Part shown: positions 1 to 8,757 of the stretch, piece after piece
How the letters are laid out: every line of letters begins with the position of its first letter
How positions within the stretch are numbered: the first letter of the stretch is position 1
Assembly (NCBI GenBank): GCA_947259295.1
Contig: CAMYMG010000096.1
Span: 1 to 61,487 of the forward strand
DNA length: 61,487 bases
Direction: 5' to 3'
Source of the DNA: an uncultured Rhizobiaceae bacterium
GTDB lineage: Bacteria; Pseudomonadota; Alphaproteobacteria; Rhizobiales; Rhizobiaceae
Position numbers and translations under genes: made by a program
The notes under the pieces: generated by a model
What the model saw: only the letters and a program-made list of their open reading frames with translations
Told to the model about the DNA's origin: nothing
Databases searched by the model: none

Positions 1-595
1 CTGGCGCGGCGCCGCCCGTGTGCCTGGCATAGGCCACGGCGATCTTCCGGTCGTAGCCGTTCACCCGAAAGCCCGGACCGTTATAGCCGCGCGCGAAGGC
101 TTCCCAGTCATGGTTTTCGATCGCCTGTTTCAGTCCGGCCTTGTCGATGAAGCGGGCCATCAGCCGCGCCTGGCCGGCAGCGCCCTGGCGCGCTTCGGCG
201 ACCAGCGCGTCGACGCTGTCAAAACCCAGCCACTGCCAATGCGCGCCCATCACCTGGCCGAGCCCCCACGACACCGACTCGTAGGCCGCCTGCCGGTCGA
301 TCGCTGCGGCGCGACCGAGCAGCCGCCAGCGGGCTTCCTGGCTCGCCGGATTGGCGACCTCGCCGGCCACCGGCGAAGCGAGACCGTCGGCGCGGGCGCG
401 TGCCCGGTCGGCGTCCGACAGGCGCTTGTCGAAATAGTGACCCTCGAAGCGGATCAGCGGCTCGTCGCGACCGTCGACCCTGGCAAAGACCTGGCCGCCG
501 CTTTCGACCTCGGCGATGGCGAGCAGGGCCGCCGGCTCGATCCCGGCGTCCCTCGCGGCGCTCTCGATTTCCTCTGCGGTTTTCAGCTCAAACAT
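1..595 (-). CDS. N-acetylmuramidase domain protein (partial, C-terminus cut by the window edge)
   Basis: The frame opens with ATG at 595 and stays open to base 1, so about 198 N-terminal residues are visible. It begins MFELKTAEEIESAARDAGIE and contains IAEVESGG, the usual surrounding of the catalytic glutamate in N-acetylmuramidases of the DUF3380 type. Further on come RFEGHYF and SWGLGQVMG, also typical of that family. Such enzymes cut the glycan strands of peptidoglycan and are common as phage endolysins or in phage-derived lysis modules. No phage structural gene is visible nearby, so the source cannot be judged. No signal peptide is seen. Confidence 0.85.
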   Translation of the reverse strand, partial: MFELKTAEEIESAARDAGIEPAALLAIAEVESGGQVFARVDGRDEPLIRFEGHYFDKRLSDADRARARADGLASPVAGEVANPASQEARWRLLGRAAAIDRQAAYESVSWGLGQVMGAHWQWLGFDSVDALVAEARQGAAGQARLMARFIDKAGLKQAIENHDWEAFARGYNGPGFRVNGYDRKIAVAYARHTGGAAP

Positions 596-746
596 GGGTC
601 GTTTTCTCCCGTTTCGACGCATTTTCAGGCCAAAACCGGTACCGTGGACCAAACTGTGCACCCAAACCACGGCCAAACGGAGCGAAAATCGGGGCCGGAT
701 CGGGTTAATGTTGAAACCCCGCGAGCAAAGTTCTAGGCGTTCCGGC

Positions 747-1676
747 ATGAACGCAATCGCAGAGAACCCGCCGGTACGCGTCGCCGCGCTCTACCGCTTC
801 TGCCGGCTCGAGCGCTTCGCCGACCTGCGCGAACCGCTCGCCGCCTTCTGTTCGGCGCGCGGAATCAGGGGCACGCTGCTCCTGGCGCGCGAGGGCATCA
901 ACGGTACGGTCGCCGGCGCAGCGGAAGCGATCGCGGCGCTGGTCGCACATCTTGAGACCATGCCGGAGCTCACGGGGATGGAGATAAAATACAGCAATTC
1001 CAACGACATGCCTTTCCACCGGATGAAGGTCCGCCTGAAGCGCGAGATCGTCACCATGGGCAAGCCGGACATCGATCCGCTGCGGAATGTCGGCGCCTAT
1101 GTCGAGGCCGGCGACTGGAACGCGCTGATCGCCGATCCCGACACGATCGTCATCGACACCCGCAACGACTACGAGGTTTCGCTCGGCACGTTCGAGCGGG
1201 CGATCAACCCGCAGACCGCGACCTTCAGCGAGTTCCCCGACTGGGTGGAGAAGCAAGTGCCTGATTTGAAAGGCAAAAAGGTCGCAATGTTCTGCACCGG
1301 CGGGATTCGCTGCGAAAAGGCGACGGCCTATGTGAAGTCGCTCGGCATTGACGCGGTGTTTCATCTCAAGGGCGGAATTCTCAAATATCTCGAAGAGGTT
1401 GCGCCGGAGGAAAGCCGCTGGCAGGGCGAGTGCTTCGTCTTCGACGAGCGCGTGTCAGTCGGCCACGGGCTGGCGGTCGGCGATGCCGAACTCTGCCGCG
1501 CCTGCCGCCATCCGGTCACGCCCGAAGAGCGCAAGTCATTGAAATTCCAGGAGGGAATTTCCTGCGAACGCTGTTTCGACAATCGCAGCGGGGCCGACCG
1601 GCAACGCTTTGCCGAGCGCCAGAAGCAGGTCGAGCTGGCCGAAAGCCGGGGCAGGGGCCGCCACATCGGCAGCTGA
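747..1676 (+). CDS. trhO: tRNA uridine(34) hydroxylase, rhodanese family (TrhO/YceA)
   Basis: This 309-residue cytoplasmic protein has the YceA/TrhO layout: an N-terminal acylphosphatase-like fold (about residues 8-105), a rhodanese domain (about 125-215) with the active-site loop CTGGIRCE (catalytic Cys183), and a C-terminal cysteine-rich tail with C-X2-C pairs. In characterised bacteria TrhO hydroxylates uridine 34 of certain tRNAs, an early step of 5-(carboxy)methoxyuridine formation. The frame stays open further upstream, but similarity to the family starts at the ATG at 747 (MNAIAENPPV), so I use that start. It is a single gene; the upstream gene is divergent. Confidence 0.93.
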   Translation: MNAIAENPPVRVAALYRFCRLERFADLREPLAAFCSARGIRGTLLLAREGINGTVAGAAEAIAALVAHLETMPELTGMEIKYSNSNDMPFHRMKVRLKREIVTMGKPDIDPLRNVGAYVEAGDWNALIADPDTIVIDTRNDYEVSLGTFERAINPQTATFSEFPDWVEKQVPDLKGKKVAMFCTGGIRCEKATAYVKSLGIDAVFHLKGGILKYLEEVAPEESRWQGECFVFDERVSVGHGLAVGDAELCRACRHPVTPEERKSLKFQEGISCERCFDNRSGADRQRFAERQKQVELAESRGRGRHIGS

Positions 1677-1765
1677 AACGTGGCCGGTGCGTCATTGCAA
1701 TGTCGCTATCGGCACCTACCTCTTCCTGACCGCAACTGCGTAATTTGCGCTCGTCTGGAGGACCC

Positions 1766-2524
1766 ATGTTCGATCCCAAGAAACTGCTTGATGACCTGCT
1801 CGGCTCGAAAATCCCCGGCACGGAATCGACCGTGCGCGACAAGGCCGGCCAGGCGACGCAGCTTGCCAAGGACAATCCGCTCGCGGCCGGCGCGCTTGCT
1901 GCCGTACTCCTGGGTACTGGAAGCGGCCGCGCACTTACCGGATCGGCCTTGAAGCTCGGTGGTCTCGCGGCCATCGGCGGCCTCGCCTATAAGGCCTACC
2001 AGAACTATCAGGCCGGCAACAAGCCTGTGGAACCGGGCGCTTCCGGCGAGCCGGAGTTGCTGTCGCCGCCCTCCGATAGCGACTTTCATCCCGCGAAGGC
2101 GCCGCAGGGTACCGAGGAGTTCACCCTGGCGCTGGTGCGCGCCATGATCGCCGCCGCCAAGGCGGACGGCCATATCGATGACGCCGAGCGCCGCAAGATC
2201 GGCGACCGCCTGAGCCTCGCCGGCATCGGCGAGGATGCCGAACGCTTCATGCGCGAGGAACTCGAGCGGCCGCTCGACATCGATGCGCTGGTCGCCTTGG
2301 CGACGACCGAGGCGCAAAGGGTTGAACTCTATACCGCGTCGCGCCTGACGATCGATCCGGACACACGCGCCGAGCGCGGCTATCTGGACTTGCTTGCAGG
2401 CCGGCTGCAGCTGCCTGATGCGCTGGTCGACCATGTCGAGGCCACGGTGTCGGAGGCCAAGGGCGGCAACGCCGCCGTACCCTCGCGTACGCCCGCCGAA
2501 GGCCAGGTCGGCTCCATCTGGTAG
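1766..2524 (+). CDS. DUF533 family (YebE-like) membrane-associated protein
   Basis: This 252-residue protein starts with MFDPKKLLDDLLGSKIPG, a typical DUF533 beginning. A hydrophobic glycine/alanine-rich stretch (about residues 35-75) probably inserts in or lies on the inner membrane. The C-terminal half (about 115-225) is an all-helical TerB-like domain with the pattern MIAAAKADGHIDDAER, which is the acidic loop usual in TerB/DUF533 proteins. The exact function is unknown. The ATG at 1766 follows a TGGAGG Shine-Dalgarno sequence by 7 bases, which decides the start over a slightly earlier in-frame codon. Confidence 0.88.
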   Translation: MFDPKKLLDDLLGSKIPGTESTVRDKAGQATQLAKDNPLAAGALAAVLLGTGSGRALTGSALKLGGLAAIGGLAYKAYQNYQAGNKPVEPGASGEPELLSPPSDSDFHPAKAPQGTEEFTLALVRAMIAAAKADGHIDDAERRKIGDRLSLAGIGEDAERFMREELERPLDIDALVALATTEAQRVELYTASRLTIDPDTRAERGYLDLLAGRLQLPDALVDHVEATVSEAKGGNAAVPSRTPAEGQVGSIW

Positions 2525-2560
2525 CTCCGGCAAGAGGCGATTCGAATCTGAATGGTTTTG

Positions 2561-2576
2561 TTAAGCTTTCGTTAAC
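2561..2576 (+). promoter_or_regulatory. CtrA-like box TTAA-N7-TTAAC
   Basis: TTAAGCTTTCGTTAAC is an exact match to the alphaproteobacterial CtrA consensus TTAA-N7-TTAAC. It lies 37 bases after the DUF533 stop and ahead of the small-RNA candidate ending at 2667. CtrA is the cell-cycle response regulator of this group. Binding has not been shown here. Confidence 0.55.
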
Positions 2577-2599
2577 CCTTCAGGCGCATCCTTTTCGTC

Positions 2600-2667
2600 A
2601 GTCGGATAGGCTTTCCTCCTCCCAAGCACGGTCCAGATCAGGGCGGTCGCCAATGACCGCCCTTTTT
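2600..2667 (+). ncRNA. candidate small RNA with an anti-Shine-Dalgarno loop
   Basis: Between the DUF533 gene and the next gene lie, in order, a CtrA-like box (2561-2576), the motif CCTCCTCCC (2615-2623) held in a loop closed by GCTT (2610-2613) and AAGC (2624-2627), and a strong intrinsic terminator (2641-2667). Loops carrying CCUCCUCCC are the hallmark of the alphaproteobacterial alpha-r14/cuckoo-type small RNAs, which can pair with ribosome binding sites. The 5' end near 2600 is a guess from the box position. No -10 element is convincing, so the transcript is a prediction only. Confidence 0.45.
2641..2667 (+). terminator. Rho-independent terminator
   Basis: A perfect 8-base stem, GGGCGGTC (2641-2648) and GACCGCCC (2655-2662), with a 6-base loop is followed directly by TTTTT. 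It could end the DUF533 transcript or the small-RNA candidate. Confidence 0.85.
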
Positions 2668-2733
2668 GATGGCGGTCTTGCCAGATCATCCTCCATTTGC
2701 GATGCGTGGCTTCTTCACGGGAGGAGCTAATTC

Positions 2734-3498
2734 ATGGCCAGCGGCAAGACTGCAATCGTAACCGGTGCGGGCACGGGGATCGGCAAGGCGAGCGCCGCCG
2801 CGCTGCTTGCCGCCGGCTGGAATACCGTCTTTGTCGGCCGCCGCAAGAACCTGCTCGATGAGGCGGTTGCCGAGGCGCAGAAGTCCGCAGCGGCCGGCGC
2901 CAAGGGGCTTGCAGTCGCCTGCGACGTGACCAAACCGGCGGATGTCGATGCGCTCTATGCCGAGATCGACAAGGTGTTCGGCCGCGTCGACTTGCTGTTC
3001 AACAATGCCGGCATGGGCTTCAAGACGGCGACCATCGATGAGGTGCCGGTCGAGGTCTGGACCGAGGTCGTCAACGTCAACCTGACAGGCTCCTTCCTCG
3101 TCGCACGCGGCGCGTTTGCCGCCATGCGCAAGCAGCAGCCGATGGGCGGAAGGATCATCAATAACGGTTCGATCTCGGCGCATGCGCCGCGGCCGGGCTC
3201 GGTGCCCTATACGGCGACCAAGCACGCCATCACCGGCCTGACCAAGACGCTGGCGCTCGACGGCCGGCCCTACGACATCGCCTGCGGCCAGATCGACATC
3301 GGCAATGCGCTGACCGAGATGGCCGTCGCCATGACGAAAGGCGTGCCGCAGGCCAACCTGACGACGGCAATCGAGCCGGTCATGGACGTGCAGCGGGTGG
3401 CCGAGGCCGTCACCTACATGGCCAGCCAGCCGCTCGATACCAATGTGCTGTTCATGACCGTGATGGCGTCGAAGATGCCGTTCGTCGGGCGGGGATAG
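2734..3498 (+). CDS. SDR family NAD(P)-dependent oxidoreductase
   Basis: This 254-residue classical short-chain dehydrogenase has the Rossmann motif TGAGTGIGK (residues 10-18), the NNAG motif at 90-93, Ser146, and the catalytic pair Tyr159/Lys163 in YTATK. Such enzymes move hydride between NAD(P) and an alcohol or carbonyl; the substrate cannot be told from sequence. A GGGAGGAG ribosome site lies just before the ATG at 2734. It stands alone, with a terminator upstream and a convergent autotransporter gene downstream. Confidence 0.92.
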   Translation: MASGKTAIVTGAGTGIGKASAAALLAAGWNTVFVGRRKNLLDEAVAEAQKSAAAGAKGLAVACDVTKPADVDALYAEIDKVFGRVDLLFNNAGMGFKTATIDEVPVEVWTEVVNVNLTGSFLVARGAFAAMRKQQPMGGRIINNGSISAHAPRPGSVPYTATKHAITGLTKTLALDGRPYDIACGQIDIGNALTEMAVAMTKGVPQANLTTAIEPVMDVQRVAEAVTYMASQPLDTNVLFMTVMASKMPFVGRG

Positions 3499-3601
3499 TG
3501 GATCGCGTCAGCGCCGGCTCGCTTGCACGCGTCACGGTATTCCAGGCAGCCGCGCTCAGGCGACTACGGCTTGGGATCGCGTCGCGATGGCTCAAACATA
3601 G

Positions 3602-6427
3602 CTAGAATCGGTGCGTGAACCCGACGGTACCCTTGATGCCGTAGCTGCCTCCGAAGCTTGAGGCACCGGTGAGTTCGCCATGCAGGGACTGGTGCCCGTC
3701 GTTCCAGTCAGACGTCGCGCCAAGTCCCAGTTCGCCGCCGAATTCCTGCCCGGCAAAGGCCAGGTCGGTGCCCGAGACGATAACGCTGGCGCCGTCGAGA
3801 AACTCGTAGGTCAGGTTGGCGATACCATAGATCTTCGAGGCTGCCTTGCCGTTCTGGTCGCCCTGCCAGCCGGACGCATAATCGACGGCCAGGCCAATCC
3901 TCCCGACCAGACTGTCGTTGTTGCCGACAGACACTTTTGAGCCGAAATAATCGGAGAAGCTGTCGAAGTCGACCGAGGCGTAGCTGAACTGTGCCTGCGG
4001 GGTCAGAGCCCAAGTACCATCAAGCTGAAACTTGCGGCCAAGCTCGGCGCCGAGCGCAAACCCGGTGCCGTTATTGTCATCGACTAGTGAATAGCCGAGG
4101 GCGTCCAGAGCGGTCGAGAAACTGGCCAATTGCCCCTGTAGGTCGACATAGGTCCCTTCAGCGCCCCTCCATGTCAGCGTCGCGCCGACGCCAAAACTTT
4201 CGGTGCTGTTGCTGCCGTCTCCAAAGGGGGAGAAGACATCGGCATTCAAGCGGTTGTATTGACCGGTCAGCGCGGCGGTTAGCGACCCGGCCGCGCCGTC
4301 GACGAACACACCTTCGAGCCCGACCTCCACAAGGGCGAGGTTGCTGTCATAGGATGCGCCGGTGCTCGAGTTCGAGGCTTCGTAGTGCCCGGCAGCTCCC
4401 TCGATGCGGGTCCACAGTCCGGGTGCGGCATCGCTCCTGTCGCCGACACGCTGGCGCAAAGTCGGCAGTTCGATCATGCCGAGCAAGGCCACCGGATAGT
4501 TTTCGAAGACCGGCGTGGTGGGCGCCAGAATATCGGTGTTGCGTAGGTACCAGTCCCCGTCGGTCGGAAAGCTTATGCCGTTTTGAAAGAGCTCGTAGAC
4601 ATAGGCGCCACCGATCGCCGGACCGTTGAGCACGAAAACGCCGGCGTCCGAGGTGGCGCCCATCACGTCAACGATCTTGATGCCCTCGATCGTCTCGTCC
4701 CCCAGGCCGCCGAGGTTGAGGACGGACACCTGCGTCGGGGCCAGTCCCAGCAGCGAGTTGCCGGTGATTACCAGCTGATCGGTCAACGACAGATCGTTGC
4801 CGAGCACCGTTTCGATCTCGAGCGCGCCGCCGTCGCTGACATAGTCTCCATTGATGGTCAGCATGCCGATGGAGTTGCCAGGGGCGATGGTGCCACCTGC
4901 TACATTGTGTGTGGTGCCGACGCTGCCGGTGCCCTGCAGCCTGCCGCCGAGCACGTCCATGGTGCCACCAAGGCTGCCGTCGACTTCGAGAATGCCGTCA
5001 TAGACATAAGTCTCGCCGGTGAAACCGAGTTGATCGGCAGTCAGTGTGGTCTTGCCGCTGCCGACATGGTTGATCGTGCCGTTGCCCTGCATGGCCACGT
5101 CGAAACCATAGTCGGCGTCGATGTGGTTGAAGTTCAGGATGCCGGTGCCGGCGCCAAACTGGACCAGCGCCGCATCGATGGTGCCGGCGGCCGTGGCGGC
5201 CATTCCGGTACCGCCGCCGATGTTGAGCGTTGCCTTGCCGTTCGCATTGGTGTTGGTCAGCTTGATGGTGCCTGTGCCGCCGCCAACGGTCACCTTGCCG
5301 CCATCGGCGACTGTCAGTCTACCGTCACCCAGAAAGCCGATCTCGACACCTCGGGCTGCCGTCGTAATGAGTTCCGATCCGGTGCCGGAGACGGTCGTCG
5401 TCCCCGTCTGGCCGGCGAGCGTACCTATACTCATGTAGCCGCTCGACACGACACCGCGATCGAGGATGTCGAGTGCTCCCATCGACATGAAGAACCCGGT
5501 GGCGTTGTCCCAGCGGGAATTTTCACCGGACACGATGATGAGGCTACGATCACCGGTTATGCCCGGCGAAACAATGAAATTCGCACCGGAGGCTCCTCCC
5601 ATGCCGACGTTGCCGGACTCGATGTGGCCGCCATCGGTCACCCTGATCGTGCTCGTTCCGCGCAGTGAGTCGATGCTGCCGCGGAAGAGCGAATTCTCGC
5701 CGGTGACATTGATCGCCGCCACAGTCCCATTGCCGTTAGCCAGCGTCGTCTTGCTGTCATTCACGTAAGTGCCGCCGTTCTCCACGTTCAGCGTAGCGCC
5801 TGCCGCATCGCCAAGGTGCATGCCGCCCAAGTTGGTGACAAGCGTCCCGGCACCGGTGACCGTCACGCTGCCGCTACCGACGCTGAGGGTGCCAGGTCCA
5901 CCGGATGTGCCGGCTTTGAAAGTGAAGACCGCACCATCCTTGAAGACTGTATTGCCACTCCCGTTATGGAGCTCCCAGGTGAGCGAGCTCGGGCCGCCCG
6001 TCAGGTACAACGTGCCTCCACCGGACTTGAGCAGGCTGCCTTGGAAGCCCGGGGTTCCGGTGACGCGAATCCTGCCGTCGACTGTCAGCTCGGCGCCATC
6101 CGCAACATCCAGCCCCATCGTGCTGGGGGCAGAAAGCTCAAATCCACCGGCGTCGATGATGAGTGTCTTGGTGACCGATGGAATCGAACCTGGATTGGCC
6201 AAGGCGAGGTTACCAGTCAATGTAATTGTCGAGCTCGCATCGCCATCGGCGTTGGCCTGATCGATGGCGCTGAACAGTTCGGCCTGTGTGCCGGCTGTGT
6301 ACGATGCCGCATAGGCCGGAGCAGCGGCCATCACGCTCAAGGATACGACTGATGCGCTCGTCTTGAGCAACCGGACGAAGCGTGCCGACTGACCGCTGGG
6401 CCAAACTGTTTCCCGGACGAAAGACAT
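3602..6427 (-). CDS. autotransporter (type Va secretion) outer-membrane protein
   Basis: This protein of about 941 residues starts at the ATG at 6427, which has GAGGAG 7 bases upstream; an in-frame ATG at 6466 is less likely. A long signal peptide ends at the predicted site AYA|AS near residue 41. A repetitive glycine-, threonine- and serine-rich beta-helix passenger follows, with repeated runs such as GGTGTIKLTN, and it ends in the usual junction motif GGTIAPGNSIG. The last 280 or so residues form a beta-barrel ending in Phe (FTHRF). The passenger is carried to the cell surface through its own barrel; adhesion is the common role but is not shown here. An AraC-type regulator is divergent from it and may control it. 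Confidence 0.93.
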   Translation of the reverse strand: MSFVRETVWPSGQSARFVRLLKTSASVVSLSVMAAAPAYAASYTAGTQAELFSAIDQANADGDASSTITLTGNLALANPGSIPSVTKTLIIDAGGFELSAPSTMGLDVADGAELTVDGRIRVTGTPGFQGSLLKSGGGTLYLTGGPSSLTWELHNGSGNTVFKDGAVFTFKAGTSGGPGTLSVGSGSVTVTGAGTLVTNLGGMHLGDAAGATLNVENGGTYVNDSKTTLANGNGTVAAINVTGENSLFRGSIDSLRGTSTIRVTDGGHIESGNVGMGGASGANFIVSPGITGDRSLIIVSGENSRWDNATGFFMSMGALDILDRGVVSSGYMSIGTLAGQTGTTTVSGTGSELITTAARGVEIGFLGDGRLTVADGGKVTVGGGTGTIKLTNTNANGKATLNIGGGTGMAATAAGTIDAALVQFGAGTGILNFNHIDADYGFDVAMQGNGTINHVGSGKTTLTADQLGFTGETYVYDGILEVDGSLGGTMDVLGGRLQGTGSVGTTHNVAGGTIAPGNSIGMLTINGDYVSDGGALEIETVLGNDLSLTDQLVITGNSLLGLAPTQVSVLNLGGLGDETIEGIKIVDVMGATSDAGVFVLNGPAIGGAYVYELFQNGISFPTDGDWYLRNTDILAPTTPVFENYPVALLGMIELPTLRQRVGDRSDAAPGLWTRIEGAAGHYEASNSSTGASYDSNLALVEVGLEGVFVDGAAGSLTAALTGQYNRLNADVFSPFGDGSNSTESFGVGATLTWRGAEGTYVDLQGQLASFSTALDALGYSLVDDNNGTGFALGAELGRKFQLDGTWALTPQAQFSYASVDFDSFSDYFGSKVSVGNNDSLVGRIGLAVDYASGWQGDQNGKAASKIYGIANLTYEFLDGASVIVSGTDLAFAGQEFGGELGLGATSDWNDGHQSLHGELTGASSFGGSYGIKGTVGFTHRF

Positions 6428-6541
6428 GGCTACTCCTCGTCGGGAAGGCCACGGCCCTCCCTTCATGCTTATGATCAGGGGTGCCGCAAAGCTTCCCCAT
6501 AAGTAGCATTGCAGAAAGGCAAAATTCGTGGGCGCCAGAAC

Positions 6542-6571
6542 GTCTCATTTCTTGGGGCCATTTGTCTCATT
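6542..6571. promoter_or_regulatory. direct repeat GTCTCATT x2, candidate AraC-family operator
   Basis: GTCTCATT occurs at 6542-6549 and again at 6564-6571, 22 bases apart, which is about two helical turns. The repeat lies in the 295-base gap between the autotransporter gene and the divergent AraC-type regulator. AraC proteins typically bind direct repeats spaced about 21 bases apart. The rest of this gap shows no gene. Confidence 0.4.
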
Positions 6572-6722
6572 GCCGGGACAACTTGCCGTTGCCTAACAAA
6601 ACGTTTGCACCTGTGACCTCCTGCGGTGCTTGTAAACATGATCGAATCTGCCTAGCTTACGTAACGAGAAGCGATCCAAAAGCCATCTGGAACGCAGTGA
6701 ACTGCGGCACAAGTTGGCGAGC

Positions 6723-7838
6723 ATGGATGAGCTTTTTCTGTCGACGGATATGGTCGACCCTGACATGCGCACTGAAGCATGGCGCGAAACGACTCGCCTG
6801 TTTTTCGACACGACTCATCGACCCGGACGCGAAGACCAACCCCTCGAAGGTTCCCTATGCTCGCGCCTGGTTGGGGGGATGCTTATTGGGCCGACCAGCT
6901 TCAACGACCAACAATATCGCCGTGATCGACGGACCATCGTGGCAAGCGGTCTCGACCAGTTCCTGATCCAGCTGTTTGTCGAAGGGTCGCTCGAAGGCGA
7001 CTGTGCCGGAACGGCAATCCGGGTGGAACGGGGGGACATCTGCGTCTTCGACCTGGCCCAGCCGCTCACGACGCAGGTAAGCCGGGGATCGACCATTTCG
7101 GTCATCCTGCCCAGGGACGCTGTTGACAGGCTTTCGGGAGGGCGAAACCTGCATGGCACGGTGCTGAGCGCTGACGATCCGTCGACAAGGCTAGTGGCAG
7201 ACGTGATCAGAAGCGTTTCAGGACTCGCCGCCGGGAGGGCAGGAGACCATCGTTTCACGGCCATGGCCGAACCGGTTGCCGGTCTGATCATCTCCGGCCT
7301 GATCCAGGGCGGTGCCGCGCATCTCGAGCAGGGATCGTCGCACACGGTTCTGCTGCGCCGGAGAATGCTCGACTTCGTTGAACTGCATCTCACCTCACCG
7401 GAGATCGGACCGATCGTCCTGATGAAGCAATTCAACATCTCCCGAGCGCATCTCTATCGCATGTTCGCGTCGGAGGGCGGCGTCGCCCGGATCATCCGGG
7501 AGCGGCGCCTGGACCGATCTTACCGCGACCTTATGGGCTCGGCTGTGGCCCAGCGCTCGATTTCTGACCTCGCCTATCTCTATGGCTTTGCGAGCAGCCG
7601 ACAGTTCCATCGATCCTTTCGCGCGCGCTTTGGCGTCTCGCCGAGCGATGTCGCACAGGAAGGCGTCGCACCCATCATGTCGGACCAGCGGCTGGCAGAG
7701 ATACACGCACAGTTCGCTCTCTATGCCGGACAAATGGAGGCGCTGAAGCAGCGAGAGACGGTCAGCGCATCCGCGCCAGAACGTGCCCGCGCCAGGGAAC
7801 GCAGGGCACCCGTCCCCGAAGGGTCAGAACACGAATGA
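6723..7838 (+). CDS. AraC family transcriptional regulator
   Basis: This regulator of about 371 residues has an N-terminal sensing region (about 30-210, AraC-ligand-binding-like) and a C-terminal double helix-turn-helix of AraC/XylS type (about 220-320). That part contains FNISRAHLYRMFASEGGV and the signature-like DLAYLYGFASSRQFHRSFRARFG. A TTG at 6714 could also start it; the ATG at 6723 is preferred though its ribosome site is weak. It is divergent from the autotransporter gene, which makes that gene its likeliest target. Its 3' end overlaps the convergent aldo/keto reductase gene by 15 bases. Confidence 0.92.
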   Translation: MDELFLSTDMVDPDMRTEAWRETTRLFFDTTHRPGREDQPLEGSLCSRLVGGMLIGPTSFNDQQYRRDRRTIVASGLDQFLIQLFVEGSLEGDCAGTAIRVERGDICVFDLAQPLTTQVSRGSTISVILPRDAVDRLSGGRNLHGTVLSADDPSTRLVADVIRSVSGLAAGRAGDHRFTAMAEPVAGLIISGLIQGGAAHLEQGSSHTVLLRRRMLDFVELHLTSPEIGPIVLMKQFNISRAHLYRMFASEGGVARIIRERRLDRSYRDLMGSAVAQRSISDLAYLYGFASSRQFHRSFRARFGVSPSDVAQEGVAPIMSDQRLAEIHAQFALYAGQMEALKQRETVSASAPERARARERRAPVPEGSEHE

Positions 7839-8654
7839 CGCTGTCGTTGGATCGGGTCCGGTGCGGCCGTCCTTTGTATCTAGGGCAGCGAGTTTCTCAA
7901 GGTCGTCGGCATCGAGCTCGAAGTCGAAGACATCGAAATTGGAAACGATGCGGTCGCGGTTGGCGGATTTGGGGATGACGATCAGCCCCTGCTGGAGGTG
8001 CCAGCGGATGATCGTTTGCGCGGCACTCTTGCCGTGCTTCGCCGCGATCTCGCCGATCGTCGGGTCGTCGAGCAGGCGGCCGCTGCCGAGCGGGCTCCAG
8101 CTTTCGATGGCGATGTTGTGGCTGGCGTGGAACTCGCGCGTGTCGCGCTGCTGGAAGCGCGGGTGGAGCTCGATCTGGTTGACGGCGGGCGTCACTCCGG
8201 TCTCGCCGATGATGCGCTCGAGGTGGTCCTGGTTGAAGTTCGACACGCCGATGGAGCGGATGCGGCCGGCGTCCCTCAGCTCGATGAGGGTCTTCCAGGC
8301 CTCGACATAGTCGCCGCGCCCGGGCATCGGCCAGTGGATCAGGAACAGGTCGAGCTGTTCCAGTCCGAGCTTTTCCATCGTGGCGTCGAACTCGCGCAGC
8401 GCCCTGTCGCGCTTGTGCGCGCCGTTGCGCAGCTTCGAGGTGATGAAGAGTTCGTCTCTCGGCACGCCTGCATTGCGGATCGCCTCGCCGACGCCCTCCT
8501 CGTTGCGATAGCCTTCCGCCGTGTCGATGGAGCGATAGCCGGCTTCGATGGCCCAGCCGACGACCCGTGCCGTGGTGGCGGGATCGACCTGCCAGACGCC
8601 GAGGCCGAGCTGCGGGATGGAGGAGCCGTCGTTCAGTTCGATGTTCTTGACCAT
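7824..8654 (-). CDS. aldo/keto reductase
   Basis: This 276-residue TIM-barrel reductase has the full AKR catalytic tetrad: Asp44 and Tyr49 (in DTAEGYR), Lys74 (SKLRNG) and His107 (IHWPMPG). The NADPH-binding tail IPKSANRDRI is present. It resembles 2,5-diketo-D-gluconate reductases of the DkgA/DkgB type, which reduce small carbonyls in the cytoplasm, but the real substrate is unknown. It lies 103 bases downstream of the GlxA-type regulator gene on the same strand and may be controlled by it. Confidence 0.93.
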   Translation of the reverse strand: MVKNIELNDGSSIPQLGLGVWQVDPATTARVVGWAIEAGYRSIDTAEGYRNEEGVGEAIRNAGVPRDELFITSKLRNGAHKRDRALREFDATMEKLGLEQLDLFLIHWPMPGRGDYVEAWKTLIELRDAGRIRSIGVSNFNQDHLERIIGETGVTPAVNQIELHPRFQQRDTREFHASHNIAIESWSPLGSGRLLDDPTIGEIAAKHGKSAAQTIIRWHLQQGLIVIPKSANRDRIVSNFDVFDFELDADDLEKLAALDTKDGRTGPDPTTASFVF

Positions 8655-8757
8655 GCGGGGGTGTCCTTCCGATAGATGCGACGTCCTCCCACGTGCCTAT
8701 GTAGGACGATAGAGGCGGGTGCCAACTGCCTGGTGATCTTCCGGCCGATTTGCGGAA

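Noticed and set aside
1..595. A prophage at the left edge, suggested by the muramidase
   Set aside because: One muramidase gene alone is not enough. No capsid, tail, integrase or attachment site is visible in the window.
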